DNA of 64,000 nt from Dreissena polymorpha (lineage: Eukaryota > Mollusca > Bivalvia > Myida > Dreissenidae): contig NC_068367.1 in NCBI RefSeq assembly GCF_020536995.1, positions 66,723,192 to 66,787,191 of the forward strand. Reading direction: 5' to 3'. Of this stretch, positions 1 to 11,775 are shown piece after piece (the stretch's first letter is position 1; every line of letters starts with the position of its first letter). The notes beneath the pieces were generated by a model. The model ran no database searches and had not been told where the DNA came from. It saw only the letters and a program-made list of their open reading frames with translations. The position numbers and the translations under genes are program-made.

Positions 1-1649
1 TGAAAACATATTTTTCACTATCAAATCTATATAAAAATTATATATAACAAGGTATTCAACTCAAAATGACCCGAATATTGGGTGCATCGCTTTGAACAGC
101 CATTACTTCATCAATTGTGCAGCGATTTCCATGAACTTGGTCTTATTAAACGCATAAATGAATTTCCTTTCTGGAAATGTACATATATTGCAATTATTTT
201 TTTACAAATGCTTTGTCAAATTTCAAGAAATAACACGATACACATGTTATCCGATAAAGATCTAAGCGATCCGGTAATGGCTGAATCAGTGTACCATGAA
301 ATTCGCACTGTAAACAAATAATATTTTTTCGGAAATGTAAAACCGCTGGCATGTTTCAATAGGAAAGACATGTGTCTATCTAGGTTTAATGGTTTAATTA
401 CTGAATGCATGGTGTTTACGTTGAAATGAGACTCGAAGTCCTTAGCTATCCGCTATACACCAATCAACTGTATGCTCTAGTTAAGATGAATTTTGACTTA
501 CCGGTAAGCTTGATTTAATGTCCAACAATTTCGGTCTTCGTATACTTGGGCGGATTTATCCCTTTCCTATATGAAAACTTTGTTAATAAATATTTACAAA
601 TTAGCGATTTGTTTAAAGAAAATTTAAGTGTTCACGTTTAACCCAATTTTGAACTTTGAATGACTGCAGGTAAATTTAAACAAGTACGTGATTTAAATTG
701 AATTAACATGATGCAAGCCATTGAGACAACGGACAATAAATAGGCGAGGGTTGCAAAAGTTGTGGGCTGTGACAAAATGTGCGCATGCGTACACAATATT
801 AACTGTGTTTACAAATAGCCAAGGAGACGGTTGACGAAGTTCCGCGTTTACAATAGCCTTAGTTATTTTCAACGAGGCTGTTTAATCCAGCTTTTCACAT
901 TGAAAGACCTTTTACATTACGGCAGCAGACCCGAATGAATACCCTTCATTTGCTTAATTTGCTGATTTAAGCATAATCCCCCAGAACATTGGCAGCATCA
1001 CCGCTTCTTTAAAGTATACGAAGTAACACTGTTCAGTGCAGGGAAATGCAGACACATTTGAGTCGGGTTGCAATTACGCATTACCGGTAAATTTAATATC
1101 AATAGACGCCCAATGTTGATAACTCAGTATTGCTTTCAATATATGAAAAACAACAATTTTAAAGGATTGAAATTAATAGAAACCTATCGGTAAATGTCAT
1201 TTGTCTTGTATTGTGCAACCAAACATCCGAAATAGAATAGTGTCCATGATAGAAGGGAGATCGTTTGATTGTCTAGCCACACAAGTGAGACGGATGCAAG
1301 CCTGAATACACATAGGTTACCGATATTTGCAAGTTTGCTATAAATAACACAATTTTACTTCAATTTTCTATCGCAAAGTATCATGGTTGGACGTTCCTTT
1401 TACAAAACGCAGTGAGATTTTTAAAGACCGGCGTCATGCGAACAAATGTGTCTTATGCAATATGCTGCCAGCGTTCTCCAGTCCAGCCTGCGACTCCTCG
1501 CAGCCTTATCAGGAAATGCATACTGAATGGGCTAGTCTGGAGTTAGCCCGAAACCTTGTGTGTGTTTTTATAGCAGAAACCGTAGCCCTTGACCAGACTG
1601 CGCAAGTGCGTATGCCGAAAGACCAATTTCGCATTTCGAGGATGTAACC
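1..1649. other. No gene recognised
   Basis: AT-rich sequence with only short chance ORFs. The recombinase remnant of the neighbouring retroelement fades out near 1650, and I could not follow it further left or find a terminal repeat here. Confidence 0.5.
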
Positions 1650-4600
1650 GTGTTATATTAATGAGTCGAATGAGGTGGACATGTCCAGTCGTTCCAGAAT
1701 GATTATTAGTAGTTCCGGTGTTATAGGTTGTTTGCGCACAGTTATGTCCCCAATATGACGGCGTATACCCTGCATCGTGTACTTAAGTTTGAAGTTGTCT
1801 GCTACCGGGTTAGGCAGGTTCCATTCTGCGTGAAGTAAGCGTATAATGTTCATGTACTGTTTGAGTGAGCTGAACTTTAACGTTTATGACAAATAGGCAG
1901 CATAACGATACAATGTCGTCGTGCATGCAGGATCAGCGGCATATCCGAACTTTTTCGCAGAATTTGAGATAGGATGATCTATGCGTTGAGTAGGTCCGTT
2001 TCGTGTTGGACTACAGAGCGTAACTGTAGAAATATTCAACGACCCGATCCAGGTCCTCTTCCGTTGTACCGCTTCTATCTGTAAAGAGAAAAACCCGATT
2101 GTTCCATGATTTCGATAAGCCGCGAAAACCCATTTGGTTCATGGAGTCTTGATACCCTGTCAGCTAGAGTGTTGAAACGGCCAGGGAAATAAACAGCACG
2201 AATTCTAAAGTTATAAATAGCACTCAGCCAAAAGATTCGTCTAAGCGAGTCCATAACAGTTGGATGTTTGCAAGATCCTTTGTTTATGATCGCGCATGCG
2301 GTTATGTTGTCACAATGTACGTATACCAATTTGTTGGACCACGCACGTGACCATCGTCTTGTAGCTATTTCCAATGAAAGTACTTCCAAGTAATTTATAG
2401 GAAGTAATGCCGTCTGAGGAGTCCATTGTGCATGTATGAAGTCCCCTTGGAAAAACGAGCCGCATGCAGTTTTGCATGCGTCAATGCTGACTGACACAGG
2501 CATTCTATCGTCTATATCTGCATTGTACCATTGAATACTTTCATGAAGTCCAACCACCACAACATATCAAGTTTCATATCTTTATTTACATAAGTACGAT
2601 GTCCACTAGCGCGAAGAGAATTTGCGCGGTCAATTAAGCGACGCATATGAAACCGACCGCCGTAAACACATTGTGTTATCCAATTTAATTTGCCAACTAG
2701 TTGTTGTATCCGTCTTTTTGTAATTTTCCTTGCGTGCAGCGTATTTATCAAGAGCGTGTGTATTTCCGTGATTTTTTGGTCCGGTACCGTTATAGTCATA
2801 TTAATTGAATTTAAAACGAGCCCAAGGAATGTCAGCTTCTGATACGGTCCTTCCACTTTATTGTAGTTGATTTGAAATCCTAATTCGCGGACTAATTTCA
2901 TAAGTTCATGAAGTACTTTTTGACAATTGTCGTATGTGTCTGCTACTAAGAGAAAGTCATCTAAATACACAATGATATCGTTGAAACCTCTATTTTTCAT
3001 AATCACTCGTACAGCTTGGGTCAGTGTATTTAATATATAAGGGGACAGTTTTGCTCCGAAGGGAAGTTTTGTATCTACCATGTAAGTGAAGTGTTTATTG
3101 TTTCCAAAACGCCATTTTAAACCTGTAGCTTGAGTATTAGAGGGATGAATATTAACGCTTCGATAAGCATTTTGAAGGCCTAATTTAGGCTCGATTGGTC
3201 ATTGTCGGCTCGGGTACTGCTTACATGTACCCCGGGTACTCTTAAGTATACTTACATGTACCCCGGGTACGGTAAATATACTTAATCGTACCCGGTCGAT
3301 TTTAGACTGTACCCGAGTTATATTCCCGCCCAAAATCCGATGTCGTAAAACGCGCTACTGATTATCTTAAAAAACTTCTCTTTTAACAAAACTGCATCAA
3401 CATGCTTTTTGAGTATGAGTTTCGATAATATAGAGGCCATCTTACAGAAAATTTACATACATGTGAATATAATAAATTTCAAAAAGTAGCCGACAAAGAC
3501 CGATTTAGCGTTACATTTCCCGGGTACGTTTTAGTATATTTACCGTACCCGGGGTACATGTAAGTATACTTAAGAGTACCCGGGGTACATGTAAGTAGTA
3601 CCCGAGCCGACAATGACCAATCGAGCCTAATTTAGCCATGTAACAGTTAGGTGTGATTAGCTTTATGGCGTCTTTAATTGATTGATATTTAAATGTAGTT
3701 GTGTCCGCAAAGTCATTAACTGCAAATCCTGTCGGCTGACTACAATCATGAATTAATCTTACTTTCGAAGAATCAGATTTTGGTATGGCTCCAAGTGCAG
3801 ACATGATGAGCGGTTTTTCATCGACTAACTTATAATGCCCGTTCTCAACTTCCGTGAGAATTTGGGCCACAGTTCGCGCGCGCATATTTAAATTTGTGGC
3901 CGATGAATAATTTTCCACCTCTGCACTTGAGAAATTTTGCCTATGTCCAGGATATGAAAACCGTTCTTGATTCCCGAAAGTATAAATTCACGATCCTTAT
4001 AATCCGCCGGCAGATTTTGTTCCCAGGCTTTAAAGTTTCAAGGTCGACGGTCGGACTACTGGTTTTTTGTAGCGTCTTGGCGAGAGTTGTTTGAGGGTAG
4101 AGCCTTCACGTGCTTGTAACGGCATTTATCCCCAAACGGACATGCACCTTTCGCCTTAAATATCCTGCAGTCCTCTTTTGGCGCTGGATTTTGGACCGGA
4201 ACTGACGGTTTTGGTCGGTTAGGAACTAGTATTTGGAGTTCCATATGCGGGGAGTATGTTCCCCACTTAAATCCATGTTCTGCTTGGAGTTCGCGATAGT
4301 GGTAATCATAGTTAGCACACTATTCCACTCGAAAGACTCTGCAAATTCAAAAATTCTGGTAGTGTATGCGAGGTAAAACTCCACCTCGCTTCTTTCAATG
4401 TCGTTGAAGGTGGTTTAGGACTCGCATATTCGCAGCCCCCCACATTCCTCCATTTGAATTCCCAAATAGGGATGCTCATCTTCAGTTTTGAAGACAATAG
4501 TTTCACGTTCGCTTGAGTGCAAGATGAATTCTTTCCTTTTATTATTCTTCCGTCGTTTGCTGTTCTCCGACAGGAACTGTGTTATGTAAACTGTCTTTTT

Positions 4601-5020
4601 TGTATTCGCTTCCATGATAAGGATTGATCTTGGGTCCATAAAGCTAGACCCATTATGCACATAACTGTGTCTTTCTTTTGAAGGAAGCTGTGTTATGTTT
4701 GGGAAAGTAAGAAGCTCAACGAGCAACTTACCGGAACCATCCAGCGTCACCTCGTTTTGCGTTTCTTTATCGTTGGGTTGCTCACCAGCAGTATCACTAA
4801 TCTCGCCCTGTTTCCATTTTCTCACTTGCTCAAGGATCACCTTCGTACAACCCAGAGTTAATACTAAGCCTTTAAGGTCGTTTTCGCTTAGTAATGACAA
4901 TGTTTCTTTTGATGTCAGTTCCTCCTGATTTAAGATCTGCGACACTTTACGGGGTAAATTTAGTTCTGTAATCCAAGCTTCAAAAGCAAAGTCACTCGTA
5001 GCTTCTATATCGTTGTTCAT
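1650..5020 (-). mobile_element. DIRS-like tyrosine-recombinase retroelement, broken fossil
   Basis: Read on the minus strand the parts come in DIRS order. A Gag-like region (about 4056-5020) has an N-terminal SAM-like helical part and a CCCH zinc finger (C-x8-C-x5-C-x3-H near 4100-4160). A reverse transcriptase follows (about 2512-3920) with the YLDDF active-site motif and the LPFG motif. Then come an RNase H region (about 2075-2560) and a tyrosine-recombinase N-terminal remnant (about 1653-1900, with the motif NPVADNFKLK). A linked recombinase instead of a DDE integrase, and no aspartic protease seen, favour DIRS/Ngaro-type elements over Ty3/gypsy. The copy is dead: about four breaks besides one nested MITE, and its ends are not defined. 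The domains are still easy to recognise, so it is of middling age. Confidence 0.75.
3189..3626. mobile_element. Palindromic-end MITE (gtacccgggtac family), copy 1
   Basis: A 438-bp insertion with perfect inverted ends (gctcgattggtcattgtcgg at the left, its complement at the right). It is flanked by the direct repeat ctaatttag at 3180-3188 and 3627-3635, a likely 9-bp target duplication, though that string is nearly its own complement so the exact edge is uncertain. The arms are built from nested palindromes (cccggg, cttaag, gtatac, acatgt). There is no coding capacity. It lies inside the reverse-transcriptase region of the DIRS fossil and so is younger than that element. A diverged copy is at 52947-53329. 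Confidence 0.85.
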
Positions 5021-5970
5021 TTTTCAACACCAAAGATATAAGTAAAACGACTTTATCCGTTAAAACTGATAATAGGTTAAATACACAATTGAGCAACACA
5101 AAAAAACAAAGCATCCTTGACGGAGATTGCGCACAAACTTCCAGACAGAATCAGCCGGTCAAACCAGTAACTAATTATCACGTGACTGATAAGACCAAAC
5201 TGATGCCCCCGAAAGGGGCAGCGGGTGTGTTAATCTTTCCTCTAAATAGAATTAAGAACCTTAATTATACATATATTATATATAAAATGAGAAGAGGTTT
5301 CGTCCCGGTAGTACATTAATCGCAAAGTTGTGAATACTATTGGGAAAACTTCATCACCTTTGATTGAAACCTCTGCGCAATGAAATATAAAGCAAGATCG
5401 TTGCATTTGACGATTATTTATTCATGATACATGTATGTTTAAAATGCATTTCAATTGATTTTAAAGTTTAAATAGCATTTTATATATCATAAATTTACAA
5501 AATTTATAATGGCATAACAACATTCGATAATAATTAATGCAAAAACACTCTTACATTTCACAATTAATTGACAATACAGTCAGTCAACCAGTTTAGAATA
5601 ACCCGGCAAAAACGTTATTTTTTACCACAATAATTTATTTCGGGATTTAGTGTCAATGTGAGAAGATGTAAAAATAAAGGGTAAAATGTATTTTGTATGA
5701 TAACAGGTTAGGCCAGGCGGCATATGCAGTTTTTTGTTAAAAATAGCCAATTAAAGTTCACCCTTCAGAAAATTATTAAAAATCATTCAACTTACAGAAA
5801 AAGTATTTCAAAACATTGTCATGGCATTCGTTTTAAATCAGCAAAAAGTTTATTTGAAAATAATAAAGTCTTCTATATCCATAATTATGCACATTTCAAG
5901 ACATAACTCATTCAATCGTTCCGGTTAACTTTTTGCTGCATTTATCCCCCCTGTAAGCATAATACATAGA
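5021..5970. other. No gene recognised
   Basis: AT-rich DNA upstream of the DIRS Gag-like region. A short GC-rich hairpin (gcccccgaaaggggc, about 5203-5218) may mark the element's leader. No other structure seen. Confidence 0.4.
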
Positions 5971-6110
5971 GAATACTAGGTTAGCGTTAAATACAGAGAA
6001 GTTTATGTTGCGAGGCTTAGAACGCCGGGAGCGCGATCCTTGGCGAGTGATTTCGGTGTTCGAGCCGAGCAACATAATCTTCTCTGTATTCAACGCTAAT
6101 CCTAGTATTC
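5971..6110. mobile_element. 140-bp foldback MITE
   Basis: The left arm starts gaatactaggttagcgtta and the right arm ends taacgctaat-type complement then cctagtattc. The arms of about 45 bp pair almost throughout around a GC-rich centre of about 50 bp. No ORF and no clear target duplication. Confidence 0.7.
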
Positions 6111-8072
6111 TATTTATCCCATTCGATTGTTTTCAATGTGACATTTAACATTAATAGATCTAATAACCTTAGCAATAATTTTAATTCAGTTTTAAAAGCG
6201 CTTAAAATCTAACGAATGTAACCATGCGTAGTGATATAAATGTATTTGTTCTGGTACGCAAAATAGTCTTTAAAAATTCACACACAAACTGTAAAACAAG
6301 TAAAAATATCACCATATGCCTCGATTCAATTTTACGCAGTATCCGAATTGTAACTCATTACGACCGCAAAAAGAAGATTTTACTTTACTATAATTCATTT
6401 TATTTTCGAAAGAAAATGATCAAAATCCAATATGGCGGCGATTGATTCCTGACAAAATGATGTCGATGTCAACATGCATGTACACCGTCGACGACCTTGA
6501 CAATTTCGACAAGTAAACAGACAATTGCAGCGACTAACACTTTATTTGACCTAATATACAGGGCAACACTTTTACCGACTTCGGACGACGTATTTAAGTA
6601 CGCGCAGAACGAGTTTTTTTATATAATGTTATGGGTATGCCGTGTGTGCATCAATGGCGTCCATGTTAAAATCATTTCCCCGAGAACAGGGAAACGACAA
6701 AAGTACAAAAAGTAAAACGTTCGAACTAGTATCTTACCTTTAAAATCCATCTAATAATCCATTTAACTCAATAATTGACGATTTTGTATTTAGTGTCTTT
6801 AATAATTATTTTAGCATAGTTAAATAAAGACCCTTATGCCATCCTATCACTATATTCAAATGAGTTTACGAACTCAATAAACTTTCTTCTTCGTTACACG
6901 CTACGTCATGTACTCTGCATTACTGCTGTTAAAGTGAACCGGCAAATAATAGCCGTTGGTAAACTCGGTTGCATTTGCAGATTTCTGCGTACAAACATAA
7001 TTATGTTTAAACGTGCACACTTTTTATTTGTCCATGGTAAATGCGCTTGTTGTACAAGAAAATAATTTAATATATAAATACGCAAAGAATGAAAAAATTC
7101 TATTACACAACAAATAAATGAGTGGATAATACCCGTTTACAAAATGGGACGTTCCGAATTCCAGTGTGGTGCTATTTTTACCATCTTATACTTTACACAG
7201 CTCTATGCCTTACGTGAATTAAATCGGAAAGCAAATATTGCAGATTATTTATGAATTGTGCGATATGTGTATGGCTTGTTGTACATTCTTAAATCTCAAA
7301 AGTAAATGCATGGGTTATATTCAATGCACATTACACGAAATAAGGAAAATGTGATAAATTGACAATTCGAATATGTCGATATACAGTACATGTACATGTG
7401 AAATAAGTTGCGTGTATAATAAATCGTCAAATTTTTTGGGGGAAAATGATGCAATAAGTGTCATTTTCAGCTGATTCATCATTATACGGATGGCGAAAAA
7501 TTATGTCATATGACTCATAATGACTAGATTTAAAGGTTGAAGGTCATATAATTTTGAAGCTAAAGTTTTCTCGACTTTATTTCTTATGAAAAATCATTCA
7601 ATGGTAAAGTAAAAAATAGTCCGTGCACGCGACAGGTATATCCCACAGTGTTGAATACAGGCTAGTATATTTCATAAGGTGTTATACCGTCAATGTCGCG
7701 TTGAAAATGGGATAAAAAAGCTTTCTTGCTAAATCTTTGTTAATTTATTCCTTTACCTAATGTATACCTTAGACACTTATCATTTTGTTTGAGTGGGGCA
7801 TAATGGACAATTAATTATATACAAATTAATCGGAACTGCTGATTATCCTGAACTGGTTTACAAACTGTATTTAGATGTAATGAACATATACAACGTCACA
7901 AAATGTTGCATACTATACACATATGTTACACAATTATTTTTCTGGACACAGATGGACAAGACATCAAGCTGAAATACTGTAGATTCAATTATTGCGTGTT
8001 AATATTAACCGTAAATATCTTTATTTTAAATAGGAGTTTAAAAATAAAACTTATAACATAATCGGAACTCCA
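6111..8072. other. No gene recognised
   Basis: AT-rich unique-looking DNA; ORFs under 75 codons without recognisable features. Confidence 0.4.
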
Positions 8073-8500
8073 GAACATTATCAGGAGGGAAGTTCATCTT
8101 TCCATTACTATAATCAGGAAAGAAGTTCATCTTTCCATTGCTATAATCCGGAACGAAGTTCATCTTTCCATTGCTATAATCAGGAAAGAAGTTCATCTTT
8201 CCATTAATTTAATCAGGAAAGAAGTTCCTCTTTCCATTACTATAATCAGGAAAGAAGTTCATCTTTCCATTACTATAATCAGGAAAGAAGTTCATCTTTC
8301 CATTACTATAATCAGGAAAGAAGTTCATCTTTCCATTACTATAATCAGGAAAGAAGTTCATCGTTCCATTACTATAATCAGGAAAGAAGTTCATTTTTCC
8401 ATTACTATAATCAGGAAAGAAGTTCATCTTTCCATTACCATAATCAGGAAAGAAGTTCGTCGTTCCATTACTATAATCAGGAAAGAAGTTCGCGTTACCA
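8073..8500 (-). repeat. 33-bp minisatellite with an open minus frame
   Basis: About a dozen copies of a 33-bp unit (aatcaggaaagaagttcatc followed by tttccattactat). 33 is a multiple of three, so the minus strand reads an 11-residue repeat, NFFPDYSNGKM, inside an ORF at 8209-8604 (131 codons) that begins in non-repeat sequence (MICTCQFLSF...). Each unit contains the inverted pair ggaaaga/tctttcc and could form a hairpin. Whether it is coding is unknown: there is no recognised domain and no flanking exon, and the units left of 8209 lie beyond the stop codon. Confidence 0.8.
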
Positions 8501-8604
8501 GGCGATGTAATGTTCATTTCTTGGTTATTATTAGAGTACGCCGGACATGAAAAATCAACTGCAGACGGATGGACGAACGAAAGAAATTGACACGTGCAAA
8601 TCAT

Positions 8605-9985
8605 TAAAGCATTTTACTTTAAATGGTGTGTCTGTTATTGTTTTCCTCTTCTGAAGTTGTTTTGCAATTCTAACGAAGATGGTCTAATTTTCAATTAGAG
8701 TTATTCTGCTGAAAGATTTTGTTACGAAATATAGGACTTGTGTAACATGTAATTAACACGCACAACCGATAGACATACGAAACCTGTGCTTACATGTGGT
8801 TTGGTAAAGATTTTCCAGAGAGCAACTGAGTTATGGCCCACGTTTTTTTAGCATAATCTAAAATTCTGTGCAACTCGAATAGTTTGCAATACTTATAGTA
8901 GAATAACTGGTAAACTTCAAAACCATATGTTCATCATTTGAACTTGTCTAGTGTTGTGTGACGACCAATGGAATGCGGAGGTATCTGTGGTTATACGTCG
9001 AGTTTATTTCAGGTTTGGTTTTGTGAAATGGAGTTCTTTTATGAAAGCAATGTCGGTATCTATTACGAGCTCTTATTTAATGCCAAGTGATAAAATATTA
9101 AAAATTTAAAAAAAATAAAATAAAGTTTTGATGCATGTGATGTGACTGTTCCTCATATAACGTAATCAAAAAGAAGTAAAGATAAAACACAGGAACTGTA
9201 ATAAATGCCTCACTGGTTAATTGCGATTTCTTTGGGGTTTCCTCTTTGATAAGGTGACTACATGTATCATACAATGTCTGGTGAGTATTTATGAAACCAT
9301 GCATACATTGGAGTTGGTCTTCTTTGTACTACGGTAATTTATACATAAGAGCATGTATTAATCCGAGTAATTGCTTGCATATAATTATAGGTAATCCATT
9401 TCAGACCACTCTTCCACAGTAAATCTTCGGCAGTTGTTCATTGTAATGAGAATACATTTATTTGTTCACTTTGTCGATTACTTTTCTGTCTTATTTCTTT
9501 GTTAATTTATACTTCAACAAGTAACTTATTTTTGCCACAAAACATTTTGTTACACCCACTATCATTTACTATTAAAACGCGTAATGCTATATGATTCCGA
9601 CAAGATTCGGGTGCAGCCTGGTCTACGTCGTCGGGGACGACACTTTAAGTTTGTATTGTATTTTTGTTAAAATAACATAAATAATCAAAATCAACAATCA
9701 TTTCGCAAAATATTTCGTAAAATAAAGTTAACCCATACACAATCAGTGTTCCTTATAGCAATAGCCAAACTTTTAACGCTAGATGTGGTATGGTATCATA
9801 TATTTAACGAGATACAAAAGGCTCGTTATTATTTTTTGGCGTACAATATATTCCATTATAAAGAGGCCGTTCAACATATTTTGGCATGTATTGAAGCATG
9901 CCATTAAATGCTTTATATTGATAAATTTAAACATTTGACCTAAAAATCTCCAGTAAACAAAAACAAGAATACAATTTTAAAAAAG
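8605..9985. other. No gene recognised
   Basis: AT-rich intergenic sequence, no repeats or conserved ORFs noticed. Confidence 0.4.
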
Positions 9986-9993
9986 GACAAAAG

Positions 9994-10076
9994 GAACCCT
10001 CAACAGGGCTCGAACCACTGACCCCTGGAGTCCTGGAGTAAAAAGTCTCCCGCCTAGACAACTCGACCATCCATGC
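9994..10076 (-). repeat. tRNA-like SINE head
   Basis: On the minus strand there is an A-box-like stretch (tggtcgagttgtctaggcg) and, about 50 bases on, a B-box (ggttcgagccc). A possible anticodon arm ggag-acttttta-ctcc gives a UUU-like loop. Pairing is incomplete, so I read it as a tRNA-derived SINE rather than a working tRNA gene. Confidence 0.5.
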
Positions 10077-10079
10077 TCA

Positions 10080-10945
10080 TTTTTAAAGTGGATGTATTTT
10101 TTACCTATATAAGCAATCCTAGTAGTTTCCCAAAATATAACTACAACAACAGAACTTTCCAAATTATTCAATCGTTTCGCGTCGCACGACGCTTTATAAT
10201 TTTCAGGGTTTTCAAATCGTCAAAAGATGCATATAATGGATATTTAATAGCATGGTAAATGGTCAGTATTACAATTTCTTCAAAAATATCATAACCAAAA
10301 CGAAAATTTGCAAATCTGAAACAACTTTATTTTATTTTGTCAATTTACCAATCTGTTGGACGGCCTCTTTAATTTCCCTTAACGATATCTATTCATACGA
10401 CGCACGAACACTAACTTGGTATATGAACACGCGGTGTATATATTGTCTCGCAAAAATAGCGTTTTGTATCTTATTAAATCTATGTTACCAGACTACATCT
10501 AGCTTTGAAATTTTGGCGATTGCCATAAGGAACTTTTTTCGAAATATTGTACGAAATAATTCATTAATTTTTAGGGTTTATATGGGCTGGTAAAGGAAGT
10601 CTATTCGTCAAGAAAATCCCGTTTAGGCAAAAAGTGTTGTCCCTTAATAGCTTTTTCTAAAATTTTGACATGAAATAACACTTATATAATATTTAAACCT
10701 CATTTAAAGTTTAATACATGCGTACAAAAACAGAAGTAGCAATACATACTTGGGAAAAAGTCCATGTTTCTAGTGCATGAAATATAAAATTTTAGAAAGT
10801 ACACACAAACATTATTTAACATAAACATTTTACCAGTAATAACGATTATTTTAAGTTAACTGGTGCATTTATATTTTAACTAATTTAAGTGATAGTTATT
10901 AATTACATTTTTGCGTTTGTGTGAACCAAGTTGTTTAAACAAGTA
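10080..10945. other. No gene recognised
   Basis: AT-rich DNA; the ORF at 10252-10593 has no recognisable composition or motif and is probably chance. Confidence 0.4.
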
Positions 10946-10949
10946 TTTA

Positions 10950-11775
10950 TTTAATTAAAAGCCCTCCATCCACATGTTTTGCGGGATATGTCCTCCATCC
11001 ATATGTTTTGCAAGATGAGTCTTCCTCCATCAATGTGTTTGACAAGATATATTTTCTATCCACATGTTTAAAAAGATATGTTTTCCATGCACATGTTTGG
11101 AAGGATATATCCTCTATCCACATGTTTGGCAGGTTAACACTGTATCCACATGTTTGGAAGGATATGTCCTCTATCCACATGTTTGGCAGGTTAACACTAT
11201 ATCCACATGTTTGGAAGGATATGTCCTCTATCCACATGTTTGGCAGGTTAACACTGTATCCACATGTTTGGAAGGATATGTCCTCCATTCACATATTTGG
11301 CGGGATAAGTCCTGTATCTATATGTTCGGCACGATATATCCTCAACCCACATGTTCGGTAGGATGTTTCCATCATCCACATGTATGGCATGATATATCCT
11401 CCATCCATATGTTTGGCGGGATATTTAAATCATCCATATATTTAGCACGATATGTCCTCCATCCATATGTTTTGCAAGATAAGTCCACCATCCATATGTT
11501 TTGCAAGAAAAGTCCTCCATCCACATGTTTTGTAAGATATGTCTTTCATCCATATGATTGGAAGGATATGTCGTCCATCCACATGTTTGACATGATATTT
11601 CCATCAAACACATGTTTGGCAGTATATGGCCTCCATCCTGGAAGGATAATTCCTTTATCTACATTTTTGGCAGGATATGTCCTCCATCCATATGTTTGAA
11701 GGACATGTTCTCCATCCACATGTTTGACGAGATATGTCCTCCTTCAACATGTTTGGTAGTATGCGTCATCCATAC
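10950..11775. repeat. 29-bp minisatellite with a 57-bp dimeric core
   Basis: Tandem copies of about 29 bp (consensus ccatccacatgtttggaagg then atatgtcct). Between about 11100 and 11280 two monomer types of 29 and 28 bp alternate, giving a near-identical 57-bp higher-order unit. Flanking units are diverged. Several overlapping ORFs on both strands are by-products of unit length and low stop content. Confidence 0.9.

Noticed and set aside
10252-10593. 113-codon plus-strand ORF
   Set aside because: Composition follows the AT-rich background; no motif and no exon signals.
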